A stretch of 64,000 bases of DNA from Syntrophorhabdales bacterium (GCA_035541455.1 DATKNH010000160.1:1-64000); one strand, 5' to 3'; positions 42,498-51,725 are shown, counted from the first letter of the stretch. Notes: a model not told the origin generated them from the sequence alone. Program-made: numbers and translations.

Positions 42498-43394
42498 TTA
42501 TAACAGAGCGTCGTCCTGCCAGCCCAGTTTCACCAATTCAATACGTGACAGATCACTCACGCCCAGGTGATACTTTGTGTCTGCAATGGTAATATGAATG
42601 GGCGGCACGTCGAGAGCTTTATCCTCGCCAAAAAACGCAATGCGCTTCCTCTTGAGCAGTTCTGCGCCGAGCGCATCCACAGCCACGGGATCGGTACCAA
42701 CAAGCAGCCCCTTGTAGGGCCAGACATATCTCCTGTCGAAGAAGCTTGCACCTCTCCCGTAGAATTGAGGAGTCAACGCACAAAGCACATTCAAACGGGT
42801 CTTGCCTTTTACTATCGGCAATGTCCAGATCCTGCCCAGGTCTGAGCAAGCTTCGGGATGATATGCCGAGGGTTCCGGAACGAACTGGATGTAGTTCTTG
42901 AGGCAGGTCCCGACACCAGACCAGTGGTGCGTCCTCACGGGCCTGGCGTTCACCAGCGCTGTCGCGTTCTGGAATATCGGGTTGTTGAGGACACCTCGAT
43001 CATCGATGGCGATTTTCTCCTGGGGTATGCCGATACTCACGAGACTTCTATGAATGGCCTTCTCAAGTTCTTTCGGCGTAGGCAGTCTGTTCCACGAGTT
43101 ACTCTTGATACCCACTACATCTGATTTTTTGAAGAGCTTCTGCCAGGCTTGCGTCGGCTCGCTTTCCCCGAGCAGCGCCTTCACTGCCTGGTCAAGCATT
43201 GACTGCACAACCTCGCCATTAAAAGAACTGTCTGACGCTACCGCGTCGGCGTGGCGGATGAGAACCACTTTAGGGCGCTGTTGCTGTTGTGCGCTTGCCT
43301 CCCTGAGACTTCCCGCGCCAAGGGCGACGCCGGCAATAATCCCTGCCGTTCCTCTTAGAAAATCCCTTCGGGTAATCACTCTTTTTTCCTTCAT
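42498..43394 (-). CDS. Tat-exported DUF362 protein
   Basis: This 298-residue protein begins with a twin-arginine signal (ITRRDFLRGTAGIIAGVALGAGS), so it is exported folded. The rest resembles the DUF362 family (VVGIKSNSWNRLPTPKELEKAIH, NYIQFVPEPSAYHP, GLLVGTDPVAVDALGAELL), of unknown reaction. ATG 43394 is preferred because it overlaps the stop of the upstream gene (ATGA) and opens the signal peptide. It forms a coupled pair with the DUF6599-like gene. No Fe-S motif is present, although many DUF362 proteins carry one. Confidence 0.82.
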   Translation of the reverse strand: MKEKRVITRRDFLRGTAGIIAGVALGAGSLREASAQQQQRPKVVLIRHADAVASDSSFNGEVVQSMLDQAVKALLGESEPTQAWQKLFKKSDVVGIKSNSWNRLPTPKELEKAIHRSLVSIGIPQEKIAIDDRGVLNNPIFQNATALVNARPVRTHHWSGVGTCLKNYIQFVPEPSAYHPEACSDLGRIWTLPIVKGKTRLNVLCALTPQFYGRGASFFDRRYVWPYKGLLVGTDPVAVDALGAELLKRKRIAFFGEDKALDVPPIHITIADTKYHLGVSDLSRIELVKLGWQDDALL

Positions 43395-44347
43395 TGGGCT
43401 TTTCCTCTCCCTTCTATGCTTATAGCCTTCAGCAAGCGGCCTGCCTCTGCCTCGGAAACCGCGCCAAACACGATTGCGACAAACATCTTGTCCTGCACGG
43501 CACCTGTCCATTTTCCATCTTCAGTCCTGACTATGCTCTTGTCATGCGCCTCGGGGAGATACGCTTTCTTAAAACTTGAAAGGCCATCAGCCGCGTTCTT
43601 CTCCGACGGATAACGGATAAGCAGCAGATGCATAAGGCCCTTACCCTTCCGGTACTCAGCAAGGGCTGCCTCAACATCCGGGCTCAACTGAAGAATATTC
43701 TGATGCGCTATGAAGTAGCGCTGATTGAGAAGCACATGGCTTCGAAAGAAATAGACGTTGTTCTTACTTAACCCGAAATCCTTATCGGGCAGGTAGCTGA
43801 TGAGCAGCGGTTTTGCGCCCTCTCTTGAGATTGATTGAGCGATAGCCCGGCCGAGGCCCAGGATCGCTTTATCAACATTCTCGCCCTCCCCTTCTGCATT
43901 TACACTCACAAAGAAATTGCCTTTCCAGAACCTGAGCAGTCCGCCCCCGAATTCCGACCCCTGGCCTATGCCAACCTCTTCGTCCTGCCGCTCGAATGCG
44001 AATACGCCGTAAGCGTCTGCGGAAGAACCCATCTCGTACACGTCTGCGGTGAGAAGGGGCATACCTGCTTTCTCATATCGTCGTGTCAGCAGTCCGCGAA
44101 AGCCGTACGCCAGATAAAGTTCACCGGCACCGTCGATATACTTGTAGATTGTCTTGTTATCGTATCGCTCCTCTTTCCCATCCCATTTCCAGCCCTGAAT
44201 TTCAATTGGGAGAACAAGTTCTGCGCCCATTGCCTCTTTCTCCGCAGCATACGTAGGATTTAAAAAGAAAAAGAATGCCAGCAAGCAAAAGACAACCAAC
44301 GTGTAGACAACTCTGACAATTGCGTTGTGCTGCATGGCTCCTCTCAC
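43391..44347 (-). CDS. exported DUF6599-like protein
   Basis: This is a 318-residue protein with an N-terminal signal/anchor (VVYTLVVFCLLAFFFFLNPTYA). It has repeated features of DUF6599 (GWKWDGKEERYDNKTIYKYIDGAGELYLAYGFRGL, VDVYEMGSSADAYGVF-like phrase, FFRSHVLLNQRYFIAHQNI). It is probably periplasmic or lipid-free surface-exposed. It overlaps the DUF362 gene by 4 bases and precedes it in the operon. The pair recurs in anaerobes; the function is not known. Confidence 0.7.
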   Translation of the reverse strand: MRGAMQHNAIVRVVYTLVVFCLLAFFFFLNPTYAAEKEAMGAELVLPIEIQGWKWDGKEERYDNKTIYKYIDGAGELYLAYGFRGLLTRRYEKAGMPLLTADVYEMGSSADAYGVFAFERQDEEVGIGQGSEFGGGLLRFWKGNFFVSVNAEGEGENVDKAILGLGRAIAQSISREGAKPLLISYLPDKDFGLSKNNVYFFRSHVLLNQRYFIAHQNILQLSPDVEAALAEYRKGKGLMHLLLIRYPSEKNAADGLSSFKKAYLPEAHDKSIVRTEDGKWTGAVQDKMFVAIVFGAVSEAEAGRLLKAISIEGRGKAQ

Positions 44348-44556
44348 AAATCACTATACGCAGGCCAAAAGACTACTACAAAGGCAAATAGAAGGGCAAG
44401 CAAGCAGGGCAGCATTGTGATTGTTTACAAAGAAGACATTCTCGTGTAAATCTACTGAATGATTTTCTTGCAACTGGTACCGTTATGCGTGAAGGAGATT
44501 GAGGTTTTGCCGAGCTTCAATTCCGATGAATGGTTTATATGATAAAGGAGGAATCC

Positions 44557-44943
44557 ATGGCCATACGTGTGGTGAGGTTGGGGAGTGAGAGAAGCGAAAA
44601 TGAAGGCATCCGTATCGGGACCGTACGCCGTCCGCCGCGGGGTGTGCCTAAGGAAAAATTTGCTTCACTAAATTGGTACGATGTCTGGTTCCCTAACCTG
44701 GCGCCAAGCGTTGAGACAATGAAGCTGGGGCAAGCGGCGACAACTCCGGGTCTCTGGGCTGTCTTCACCAGGAAATACCGCGCTGAGATGGCAACGCCGG
44801 AGAGCACTCACGCGCTCGAGTTGCTTGCCGCGCTCTCTCACCAAACAGACTTCTCGGTTGGCTGCTACTGCGCAGATGAGTCGCACTGCCATCGGTCAAT
44901 ATTAAAGGCTCTGCTCATCGAAAAAGGCGCCAGTGTGAGGTAG
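44557..44943 (+). CDS. DUF488 domain protein
   Basis: This is a 128-residue DUF488 family protein: RVVRLGSERSENEGIRIGTVRRPPRGVPKE and the C-terminal SVGCYCADESHCHRSILKALL, whose Cys/His pattern is typical of the family. It is cytosolic and the reaction is not known. The start is ATG 44557, preceded by AAAGGAGG; an earlier ATG at 44530 lacks a ribosome binding site. Confidence 0.85.
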   Translation: MAIRVVRLGSERSENEGIRIGTVRRPPRGVPKEKFASLNWYDVWFPNLAPSVETMKLGQAATTPGLWAVFTRKYRAEMATPESTHALELLAALSHQTDFSVGCYCADESHCHRSILKALLIEKGASVR

Positions 44944-45092
44944 CACGTCGACTTTTGAACACTCGCCCTATTCGTTTGGCGAAGAACTGCTCAGACAAAC
45001 GATCCCGGAACTGCAGCGCGCTCACGAAAATGTCTCTGCACAGTGCGGACGTGAAATGAATGCGTGACCCGTGCATGTGTGGGTCGATAAAA

Positions 45093-45122
45093 CCCCTCCC
45101 CCGGTCTCGCGCGGGGGAGGGG
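45093..45122. terminator. bidirectional terminator-like palindrome
   Basis: CCCCTCCCCCG (45093-45103) and CGGGGGAGGGG (45112-45122) form an 11-bp G/C stem with an 8-base loop. It lies between convergent genes: DUF488 ends at 44943 and the outer-membrane protein gene ends at 45138. An AAAA run precedes it, serving as a T tract for minus-strand transcripts. Confidence 0.65.
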
Positions 45123-45137
45123 AACAGCGCCAAGATG

Positions 45138-46094
45138 CTACCACGAAATAGGATAGATGAACCTGAGCCAGATGGAATTTGTCATGGGTTGGTTCTTCGC
45201 CTCGACTCCAAACTGAGCCTTAAAGGTAAGACAACCTTTCGGCAGGTCGTAGGTGACTGCAGGCCCGGTTGAGAGGTAGTAGGCCTTATTGCCAGTCTCA
45301 GCGCCGGTGAACGGGTCTCGGGCAGTATGACCGTGTGAGTAGTCGTCCGTCGTCTGAACGCGGTAGTAACCGTTCGCGCCAAACCCCCAATTCTTGTAAT
45401 GCCACCCTATCAGGTAATCCATGGAGAATTGCTGGCCCGACACATACGACGTCTCGGAATTCACGGTATTGATCCAGTACATCAGTTTGGCAGAGGCCTC
45501 GAAACCGTTGTCGGCCCTGTAGGTGAATCCCCAGATCGGATTGATGCTCCAGAAGTTGAGCCCGATATTCAGAACGTCGTTTCTGTTGTACTGGCCCGTG
45601 GGTGCAACAACGTCAAGCGCAACAAAGTGGTGAAAATTCTTGCTCGGATGCCATGCAATGCCCAACCCGGCCTCGATGTCGCCCAGTCCGTTCTTCGTCT
45701 GGCTCTGGCCAGCGAGACTCGCGTGGGCGTTGGCGAACGGGATGATCACATGGCCGATGAGGTTGCCGCCGAGCAGTGTGATGTTTGACACGTGCACAAA
45801 CCGGGGTACCTCAGCGATAATCGCCAGGTCGAACCCGACTCGGGGACCACCTGGAAACAAGAGCCTCTGGCTATCGCCGTGGTTGTTCCTGAGCGAGCTG
45901 GAGTTGACAAAATCCATATAATTGAGTAAGTAGGTGCCGGGTGGAGGCAACGCTCCTGCCATGAAATCCTCGTTGCCGCCGGGATAGTGGTCCAATCCCT
46001 TTTCAAAAGCGCAAACCTGAGAGGCTGTAAAACCGATTAAGCCAAGGCAAGAGCATAAAACCACTGCAGCGATCGAAATGAATCTGTTTTTCAT
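45138..46094 (-). CDS. outer-membrane protein, Phenol_MetA_deg-like
   Basis: This is a 318-residue protein with a Sec signal (ISIAAVVLCSCLGLIGFTASQVCA) followed by amphipathic beta strands, ending in an aromatic residue (FIYPISW), as for outer-membrane barrels. It resembles the 'MetA-pathway of phenol degradation' / SphA family (YNRNDVLNIGLNFWSINPIWGFTYR; LGIAWHPSKNFHHFVALDVVAPTG). ATG 46094 is preferred because GGGGGG is upstream. Probable role: uptake of hydrophobic or aromatic substrates; this is inferred from the family. Confidence 0.75.
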   Translation of the reverse strand: MKNRFISIAAVVLCSCLGLIGFTASQVCAFEKGLDHYPGGNEDFMAGALPPPGTYLLNYMDFVNSSSLRNNHGDSQRLLFPGGPRVGFDLAIIAEVPRFVHVSNITLLGGNLIGHVIIPFANAHASLAGQSQTKNGLGDIEAGLGIAWHPSKNFHHFVALDVVAPTGQYNRNDVLNIGLNFWSINPIWGFTYRADNGFEASAKLMYWINTVNSETSYVSGQQFSMDYLIGWHYKNWGFGANGYYRVQTTDDYSHGHTARDPFTGAETGNKAYYLSTGPAVTYDLPKGCLTFKAQFGVEAKNQPMTNSIWLRFIYPISW

Positions 46095-46404
46095 GTTCGT
46101 TCCCCCCTTTAAGCTGCATCCAATGGATTTCAATGCTGTTGTTTCCTTGACACAATTTCCTGCTCACCTCCTCTCTTCACCGACTCGGGAGCCGTAGGAT
46201 CATTTCCCTCGGACCCCCGGATTCTTTTCTCCGCACCTGAAAGCCTTTCTGAATCGCTTTGATTCTACTTCAGCGCACTTGCCTGCGCATGTCAAGCTTT
46301 TTTTTGTTTTGCTTTTCCAAACGGAGCTTTTTTGATCTCGATTTGTACGTTCGATTGACAAGACGCACATAAGAGGGATACCCTAGGAGAAGAAGAGGAA
46401 GCCT
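46095..46404. other. divergent spacer between outer-membrane protein and GNAT genes
   Basis: This 310-base region holds no plausible gene. It contains the ribosome binding site of the outer-membrane protein gene, a T-rich run (46308-46317 area) and, at its right end, the GNAT promoter. A TTGACA (minus strand, 46295-46290) is present but the -10 spacing is not convincing. Confidence 0.5.
46355..46384 (+). promoter_or_regulatory. sigma70-type promoter of the GNAT gene
   Basis: A perfect TTGACA (46355-46360) is followed after 18 bases by TACCCT (46379-46384), a weak -10. Transcription would begin near 46391, about 14 bases ahead of the GTG start of the GNAT gene. Confidence 0.5.
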
Positions 46405-47169
46405 GTGCATATCGGGGATAAAGAGCACATCGTTTCATTTCTCAAAAAAGACATCCTCAAGAACATGAATATGGTCTACTTCATGGAGGGGTATCCTATT
46501 TGCACTCTTCAGCAAATCAACAGCCACGTTCTCTTGAGGGGAGAAAGCGATCGCAACTGGGTCTATATAAGCGGCTCGCAAGACAGCGGTCTTGCCCGTG
46601 TCATTGACGCGCTCTCCGAAGAAGACAGATGTTTTGCCGCTATAGAGGACTGGATGTTTTCAGCAATCGTTCGCGGCAGGGAGCTTGCCTGGCGATTATC
46701 AGCCGTCAAATTAATTCTACCGGAAGAGACAACTTTTTCATCAGCGCCTCTTACCTGGATCACCCCCCTGTCACTCAAAGATGTCCCGCATATTTATGCG
46801 AGCTCTTTTTACAAGGCGCTCACTTCGCCCGAATATATCAGGGAACGCATTACTAGGGGTCCCAGCGCGGGCGTTTACGAATCGGGAGAATTGGTGGCAT
46901 GGGCAATGACCCATGACGACTTATCCATCGGCGTCATGAATGTGCTTGAGCCGTACAGGAGAAAAAGGTACGCCTTCGACCTGACTGTCTATCTCATTGA
47001 GCAGGTACGCGCACTCGGGAAGATTCCTTATGTGCATGTAGAAGAAACAAACCTGACATCACTCGAGTTGGCACATAAGGTAGGTTTCAGGAAGGACCGA
47101 AGGCTCCACTGGTTTGAAATCAAGGGCGAGCAAAACAACACACCTTTGGGTCAGCGCATCCGCCGTTAA
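46405..47169 (+). CDS. GNAT-family acetyltransferase
   Basis: This 254-residue protein has an N-terminal domain of about 110 residues and a C-terminal GNAT domain: GELVAWAMTHDD, VLEPYRRKRYAFDLTVYLIEQVRALGKIPYVHVEETNLTSLELAHKVGFRKDRRLHWFEI. The acetyl-CoA loop is represented by PYRRKRYA. It starts at GTG 46405. The substrate is not evident; the closest looking families are FR47-like acetyltransferases. Confidence 0.8.
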   Translation: MHIGDKEHIVSFLKKDILKNMNMVYFMEGYPICTLQQINSHVLLRGESDRNWVYISGSQDSGLARVIDALSEEDRCFAAIEDWMFSAIVRGRELAWRLSAVKLILPEETTFSSAPLTWITPLSLKDVPHIYASSFYKALTSPEYIRERITRGPSAGVYESGELVAWAMTHDDLSIGVMNVLEPYRRKRYAFDLTVYLIEQVRALGKIPYVHVEETNLTSLELAHKVGFRKDRRLHWFEIKGEQNNTPLGQRIRR

Positions 47170-47210
47170 TCCCGAATACCGCTTCGGCTGATGACGTGGA
47201 TGCAGCGGGT

Positions 47211-47684
47211 TTACTGCATTTTATCGAACCAACCGCGTCGGTGTGTACCCTCTTCCGCAGATTCAACCATCGCTGTTTTTCCGTCGCGTGAACTGAGGTA
47301 GACCGTCGCATCATGGGGCGGCATCCCTATCTTGATGACAATCCTGTCTTTCTCAATCACGCCGGTGACTCTCTGCCAGCCGGGTTCGGCGCGCATGTAT
47401 TTGCCCCAGGAATATATCGCAGTGACGCCTTCGGCAGTCAGCTTCTCAACTACGACCGTAGTTGTCTGCCCCGCCCCTCAGCATGCGAGCGCGCCTTGCC
47501 ATGCACCCGACAATTTGGCTACTGCTGGGGAGATACCCGGTCCAGGCGGTTCGATCTTTATTTCATCGGGTAAAGGCGTAACAGTGCGCCAATCGGCCGC
47601 ATAGACCGTCCCCGATAATCCTGCAAGACAGATGAAGAACGCGTAGACAAATACCGCAAGATCAAAATACGCTTCTCTTTTCAC
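47211..47684 (-). CDS. exported small protein with an in-frame UGA (selenoprotein or nonsense allele)
   Basis: GTG 47684 (with GAGGA upstream) opens a frame with a signal peptide (LAVFVYAFFICLAGLSGTVYA) and mature start ADWRTVTP. It meets TGA at 47480-47478 (codon 69) and then continues in the same frame for 88 codons to a TAA at 47211. The sequence around it is ALAC-[UGA]-GAGQTTTVVVE, and the C-terminal half (AIYSWGKY, GWQRVTGVIEKDRIVIK) reads as a single domain. A hairpin with loop GGUC lies 13 bases after the UGA, the position of a bacterial SECIS. Alternatively the UGA replaced a Trp codon and the gene is dead. Confidence 0.55.
47447..47464 (-). promoter_or_regulatory. SECIS-like hairpin after in-frame UGA
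   Basis: On the minus strand CAACTAC-GGTC-GTAGTTG forms a 7-bp stem with the tetraloop GGUC. It begins 13 bases after the in-frame UGA; the loop begins 20 bases after it. E. coli fdhF has the same GGUC apical loop with 18 bases before it. The stem is partly a consequence of the codons for TTTVVV, which are complementary, so chance cannot be excluded. Confidence 0.4.
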
Positions 47685-47902
47685 TTTGTTGTCCTCGTGT
47701 GCAAGTGTTTGACGAATTGTCCTCCTTTAGCCTCTATTTAACAGCATCGATAGCGATTGTCAAACAGGAATGAGCACGACTTAACCTGTACCCCTTCCGG
47801 GCTTATTACTTTTTTTTATGCGGCCATAAATTAATTTGCCTTGCTCGTAAAAAAGAACATGCTACAAGATAGATGAAGGGAAAGTCTTTTAAAGGAGGGA
47901 AC

Positions 47903-49537
47903 ATGCTTGAATTCGATGGAATCATCATCGGCGGTGGCCCCAATGGGCTGACGACTGCGTGTTACCTGGCGAAAGCCGGTCTGAAAGTAGCCGTTTTGGA
48001 GAGACGCTATGAAATCGGCGGCGGTCTGGCCACAGAGAATCTCCTGCTTCCGGGCATGCTCGTCGACAGTCATGCCATTTACCACATGATGGTCGATTAT
48101 GCTCCGCCCATGCGAGACCTGGAACTCGAGACACGCTATGATCTCGGCTGGATTTATCCCGATGTCCAGGTCGTAATGCCTTTTCAAGACGGCTCGTATC
48201 TTGCCCTTTACAAAGATACGGAAAAGTCTGCCCGGTCCATAGCCAAATTTTCGGAAAAGGACGCTGAATCTTTCCGGAACTTCGTTGGATGGTCGGAAGA
48301 GGCAATGGATATCTTTCTCGCGCCAGCAAGCTACGTAAATCCGCTACCTAGTCTCGAGCAGGCTGCGAAGCTGGACTTGCATCCTGCAACCAAGTGGGAC
48401 GACGAACTCACAGGATACACGCCCCGGCAAATTGTGGACTCATGGTTTGAAAACGACAAAGTCCGGGCGCTCTTCCTCTACCTTGCCACCATGTGGGGGA
48501 TGGACTACGACCTCGAGGGTCTGGGCTACCTCGTACCGCTTATGATCAACAGAGGATGGCATTTCCGCCTCTCCCGCGGAGGATCCCACCACGTTGCCCA
48601 CCTGATGGGAAAGTACATTTCAGAGCACGGCAGCAGGGTAATCAGCGGCTGCATGATCAAGCGCATAGTAATTGAAAAGGGCGAAGCAAAGGGTGTGGAG
48701 CTCGAGGATGGCACCATCATCAAGGCAAACAGGTTTGTGTGCAGTACCATCAATCCTCACCAGACCTTCTACGATTACGTAGGAAAAGAACACCTGGAAT
48801 CTGAGCTGGTCACACGCCTCGATCAATGGCATTACTCAGATATGAGCTTCTTCACCGTGCACCTGGCTCTCACTGAACTTCCCCAATTCACAGCTCTCAA
48901 AGGTGACCCGGAACTCTCCAAATCGCTCATCTATGTCGTCGGGTATGAGAGTGAAGAAGATCTCGTCACCCACTTCGAACATTCAAAAAGGGGGGAGCTG
49001 AATGGCGGCGGTTTCAACTGCTGCTTCCCCTCGGTTCACGATCCCATCAGGGTCCATCGCCGCCCCGACAGTGCCGTGAAGCACATCGGTCTCATCTCGA
49101 TGGAATGTGCTCCGTACAACCTGAAGAATGGCGGTCCGCAAGGCTGGATGCGTGTAAGAAGGCAGTATGCTGAGCAATGCAAGGCTACGTTGGGCAAATA
49201 CGCTCCAAACATGAATGCGGATACTATAGCGTGGGACTACATCGGTACTCCTCTCGACACAGAAAACAAATTCCCTGATATGAAGCAGGGCTGCTTTAAA
49301 CAGGGGGCGTACCTTCCTTTGCAGATGGGCTATTTCAGGCCGAATGAATATTGCAGTCAGCACGACGCACCCATCAAGAAGCTGTACCTCGCCGGGGCCT
49401 GCACGCATTCCGGCGGGATGATCACGTACGGTCCCGGCTTCTGCGCGGCGGAAAAGATAGTGGAGGATCTAGGGATCAAGAAGTGGTGGCCTGAACCCAG
49501 GGGCGTCAAAGAAGCCAGAGAAATAGGATTGTTCTAA
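47903..49537 (+). CDS. phytoene-dehydrogenase-like FAD oxidoreductase, copy 1
   Basis: This is a 544-residue flavoprotein of the phytoene desaturase/NAD(P)-FAD amine-oxidase-like family. The dinucleotide site is GGGPNGLTTACYLAKAGLKVAVLE followed by the GGG motif, and the C-terminal FAD contact is GACTHSGGMITYGPGFCAAEKI. The middle (AKLDLHPATKW) is a substrate domain. I place the start at ATG 47903 because AAAGGAGGG lies six bases upstream. A second homologue is encoded at 50.0 kb. The substrate is not known; carotenoid chemistry is unlikely in this context. Confidence 0.85.
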   Translation: MLEFDGIIIGGGPNGLTTACYLAKAGLKVAVLERRYEIGGGLATENLLLPGMLVDSHAIYHMMVDYAPPMRDLELETRYDLGWIYPDVQVVMPFQDGSYLALYKDTEKSARSIAKFSEKDAESFRNFVGWSEEAMDIFLAPASYVNPLPSLEQAAKLDLHPATKWDDELTGYTPRQIVDSWFENDKVRALFLYLATMWGMDYDLEGLGYLVPLMINRGWHFRLSRGGSHHVAHLMGKYISEHGSRVISGCMIKRIVIEKGEAKGVELEDGTIIKANRFVCSTINPHQTFYDYVGKEHLESELVTRLDQWHYSDMSFFTVHLALTELPQFTALKGDPELSKSLIYVVGYESEEDLVTHFEHSKRGELNGGGFNCCFPSVHDPIRVHRRPDSAVKHIGLISMECAPYNLKNGGPQGWMRVRRQYAEQCKATLGKYAPNMNADTIAWDYIGTPLDTENKFPDMKQGCFKQGAYLPLQMGYFRPNEYCSQHDAPIKKLYLAGACTHSGGMITYGPGFCAAEKIVEDLGIKKWWPEPRGVKEAREIGLF

Positions 49538-49550
49538 AGAGGAGGAACCG

Positions 49551-50021
49551 ATGTTTATACGATCAACAGGCCTTGGCAGAACGTTGCTCACAGCACGGGT
49601 AGCCAACATTCAGACGACTGATATGGTTCCTGCGACACTGGAACCATCGAAGACGGGGGCCACAGAACCCATGCGCATGCTCATGGTCATGGAAGTGGTT
49701 CACCCTGTACACTGGACAGTCCGCGCGTTCGTCGATCCCGCAGATTTGCGCAGGATGGCTAAGCTGGTGCTGACAAATCCGGCGCTGATCCTGCGGGGAA
49801 TAAAATTTTTCTTCTCCAAGAGTCCGGTGTACGAAGAACCTGGAAAAGCAGAGATACCAATAGGAGCACCCGCCATGGCCCAGGCCGGATCAACACCCGC
49901 ACAGGCATCGTTGGCCGGACCTGGTCCAGTGCCTCAGGCATCACCGCCCAAAGCCGGCCCGGGACCAATTCCACCAGCCCCTCCCAGGCATGGGCCGGGA
50001 CCCATTCCACCGCGGCGATGA
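49551..50021 (+). CDS. small protein with Pro/Gly-rich repeat tail
   Basis: This is a 156-residue protein. The first 100 residues have a mixed alpha/beta pattern (RTLLTARVANIQTTDMVPATLEPS, HWTVRAFVDPADLRRMAKLVLTNPALILRGIKFFF). The rest is low complexity, with three copies of a 12-13-residue unit built around GPGP[IV]P. It lies 14 bases after one flavoprotein gene and 24 bases before the next, with AGGAGG upstream of its start, so it is cotranscribed with them. I do not recognise a family. The repeats may form an extended linker or a partner-binding arm. Confidence 0.75.
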   Translation: MFIRSTGLGRTLLTARVANIQTTDMVPATLEPSKTGATEPMRMLMVMEVVHPVHWTVRAFVDPADLRRMAKLVLTNPALILRGIKFFFSKSPVYEEPGKAEIPIGAPAMAQAGSTPAQASLAGPGPVPQASPPKAGPGPIPPAPPRHGPGPIPPRR

Positions 50022-50045
50022 AGCACAAATATCAAGGAGGTCAGC

Positions 50046-51725
50046 ATGCCGGACAAGAAATATGACGCGGTAATAGTTGGAGGCGGTCATCACGCCACAA
50101 TCATAGCCTGTTATTTGGCGAAGGCTGGTCTCAAAACTGCCATGTTCGAGAGATGGCACGAAATGGGGGGCGGCGCCTGTGGCGAAGAATTACCGCTTCC
50201 AGGCTTTATCCAGAATCCGTGTGCGCATTTCACGCGCTTCTATGCGCATCCCGCCTATGCAGATTTCGACCTCAGAGAATATGGTCTTGTCTACACTTTT
50301 CCGGAGTACAACGAAGCATGGATCTATCCCAACGGGAAGTACATCCTGGGCAAAACCATCTTTCACGTGGTGGACCCGATGACCGGAAGGGCCGAATTTT
50401 CTGATGCCAACGCCCAATTCATGGTGGACGAGGTTGGAAAATTCAGCAAGCACGATGCGGGTGTCGTTGAAGATCTTATTTACAAGTACAAGAACAGGTG
50501 GAGAGCAGCATTCGGCGAGTATCGCTACACAGCGCCTGGCCAATGGGGCGAGAAAGACCCGCTGGAGCAGCTCTTCGACGACCCGAAGAACGGCATCGAT
50601 CCGAAGTATGCAACCATGACAGTAGGAGAGATCGCCACAGACCTTTTCGAGAGTCCCGAGGTTCAGACGTTCTACATGAGAGCAATGCAAACATCAAACG
50701 GGCTCATGCCATGCGATCAGCCGGGTCTCTACTATCACATTCACGCCCTGGGCCTGGTCTTCTCGATGGATGCGGCTGCAATCGTTATAGGCGGAACCCA
50801 CTCCATAACGCACGCCCTGCTTCGCGCGTTTGAAGCGCATGGTGGCGAGTTTTATGTGCTGAGTGAAGTCGAGAAAGTGCTGGTCGAGAACGGCGCTGCC
50901 AAAGGCATACGACTCAAGAATGGAACTGAGATCGCTGCCGATCTCGTGATCAGCGACCTCAGCGTTGAATTGACATTGGAGGCTTTGGGCAGAGAGTTTG
51001 TGCCTCCGGAAGTCTGGGCAAAAGCCCAGAAGCTCAAAGAGAAGCCGCCAAGAATGGAAGATACGGGATATGAGCGCACGCAGCTCTTCTGGGGCAACAT
51101 CGCTCTCATGGAAGCGCCCAAGTACCCTATGAATAACGAACTTGGTATGGTACCGCGATTGTATTTTGGCGAGGCCGATCCTGACTACCTCTTGAGCGGC
51201 AAGTACCAGGAGGAGCGCTGGCAACTGGGCATAGCCAACAAGCTTTATCTTCTCGTTGCACCCGATTCGCAGTGGGACAGGACACGCGCTCCTGCCGGGA
51301 GATTCACTGCGCTTCTGGAGGAGTTCACCTGCCCGTGGCGAAATTTCTCAGAAAGAGAGTGGCTGAGGATGAAGCGGGAAATAGTCAAAAGAATGCTGAA
51401 GGAATGGCAAAAGTACGCACCCAACGTCACCGAGGAAAACTTTATTGAGGCCTTTATTACGACACCCGATGACGTGGTCAACCGAAACCCCTGCATGCCA
51501 CAAGGTGGTTGGGGAGGACTCGACTCTGACCTGAGCCACCTCGGCAGGATGCGCCCTTTTGCTGAAATCTCCAATTATCGCATGCCGGTCAAAAATTATT
51601 ACCTGTGTTCATCCGCAGCCCACTCTGCGCACGGCATCGGGCGTGGCAGCGGCTATAACTGCTACAAAGTGATAGCTGAGGATCACAGGTTAACTTACAA
51701 ACCCTGGGAGGGAAGAGCGTTCTGA
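50046..51725 (+). CDS. phytoene-dehydrogenase-like FAD oxidoreductase, copy 2
   Basis: This is a 559-residue homologue of the flavoprotein at 47.9 kb. It has GGGHHATIIACYLAKAGLKTAMFER, then the GGGACGEE motif, and the C-terminal FAD motif SSAAHSAHGIGRGSGYNCYKV. The central part is diverged. AAGGAGG precedes ATG 50046. The pair of homologous flavoproteins around a Pro-rich protein suggests a heteromeric enzyme. The substrate is not known. Confidence 0.85.
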   Translation: MPDKKYDAVIVGGGHHATIIACYLAKAGLKTAMFERWHEMGGGACGEELPLPGFIQNPCAHFTRFYAHPAYADFDLREYGLVYTFPEYNEAWIYPNGKYILGKTIFHVVDPMTGRAEFSDANAQFMVDEVGKFSKHDAGVVEDLIYKYKNRWRAAFGEYRYTAPGQWGEKDPLEQLFDDPKNGIDPKYATMTVGEIATDLFESPEVQTFYMRAMQTSNGLMPCDQPGLYYHIHALGLVFSMDAAAIVIGGTHSITHALLRAFEAHGGEFYVLSEVEKVLVENGAAKGIRLKNGTEIAADLVISDLSVELTLEALGREFVPPEVWAKAQKLKEKPPRMEDTGYERTQLFWGNIALMEAPKYPMNNELGMVPRLYFGEADPDYLLSGKYQEERWQLGIANKLYLLVAPDSQWDRTRAPAGRFTALLEEFTCPWRNFSEREWLRMKREIVKRMLKEWQKYAPNVTEENFIEAFITTPDDVVNRNPCMPQGGWGGLDSDLSHLGRMRPFAEISNYRMPVKNYYLCSSAAHSAHGIGRGSGYNCYKVIAEDHRLTYKPWEGRAF

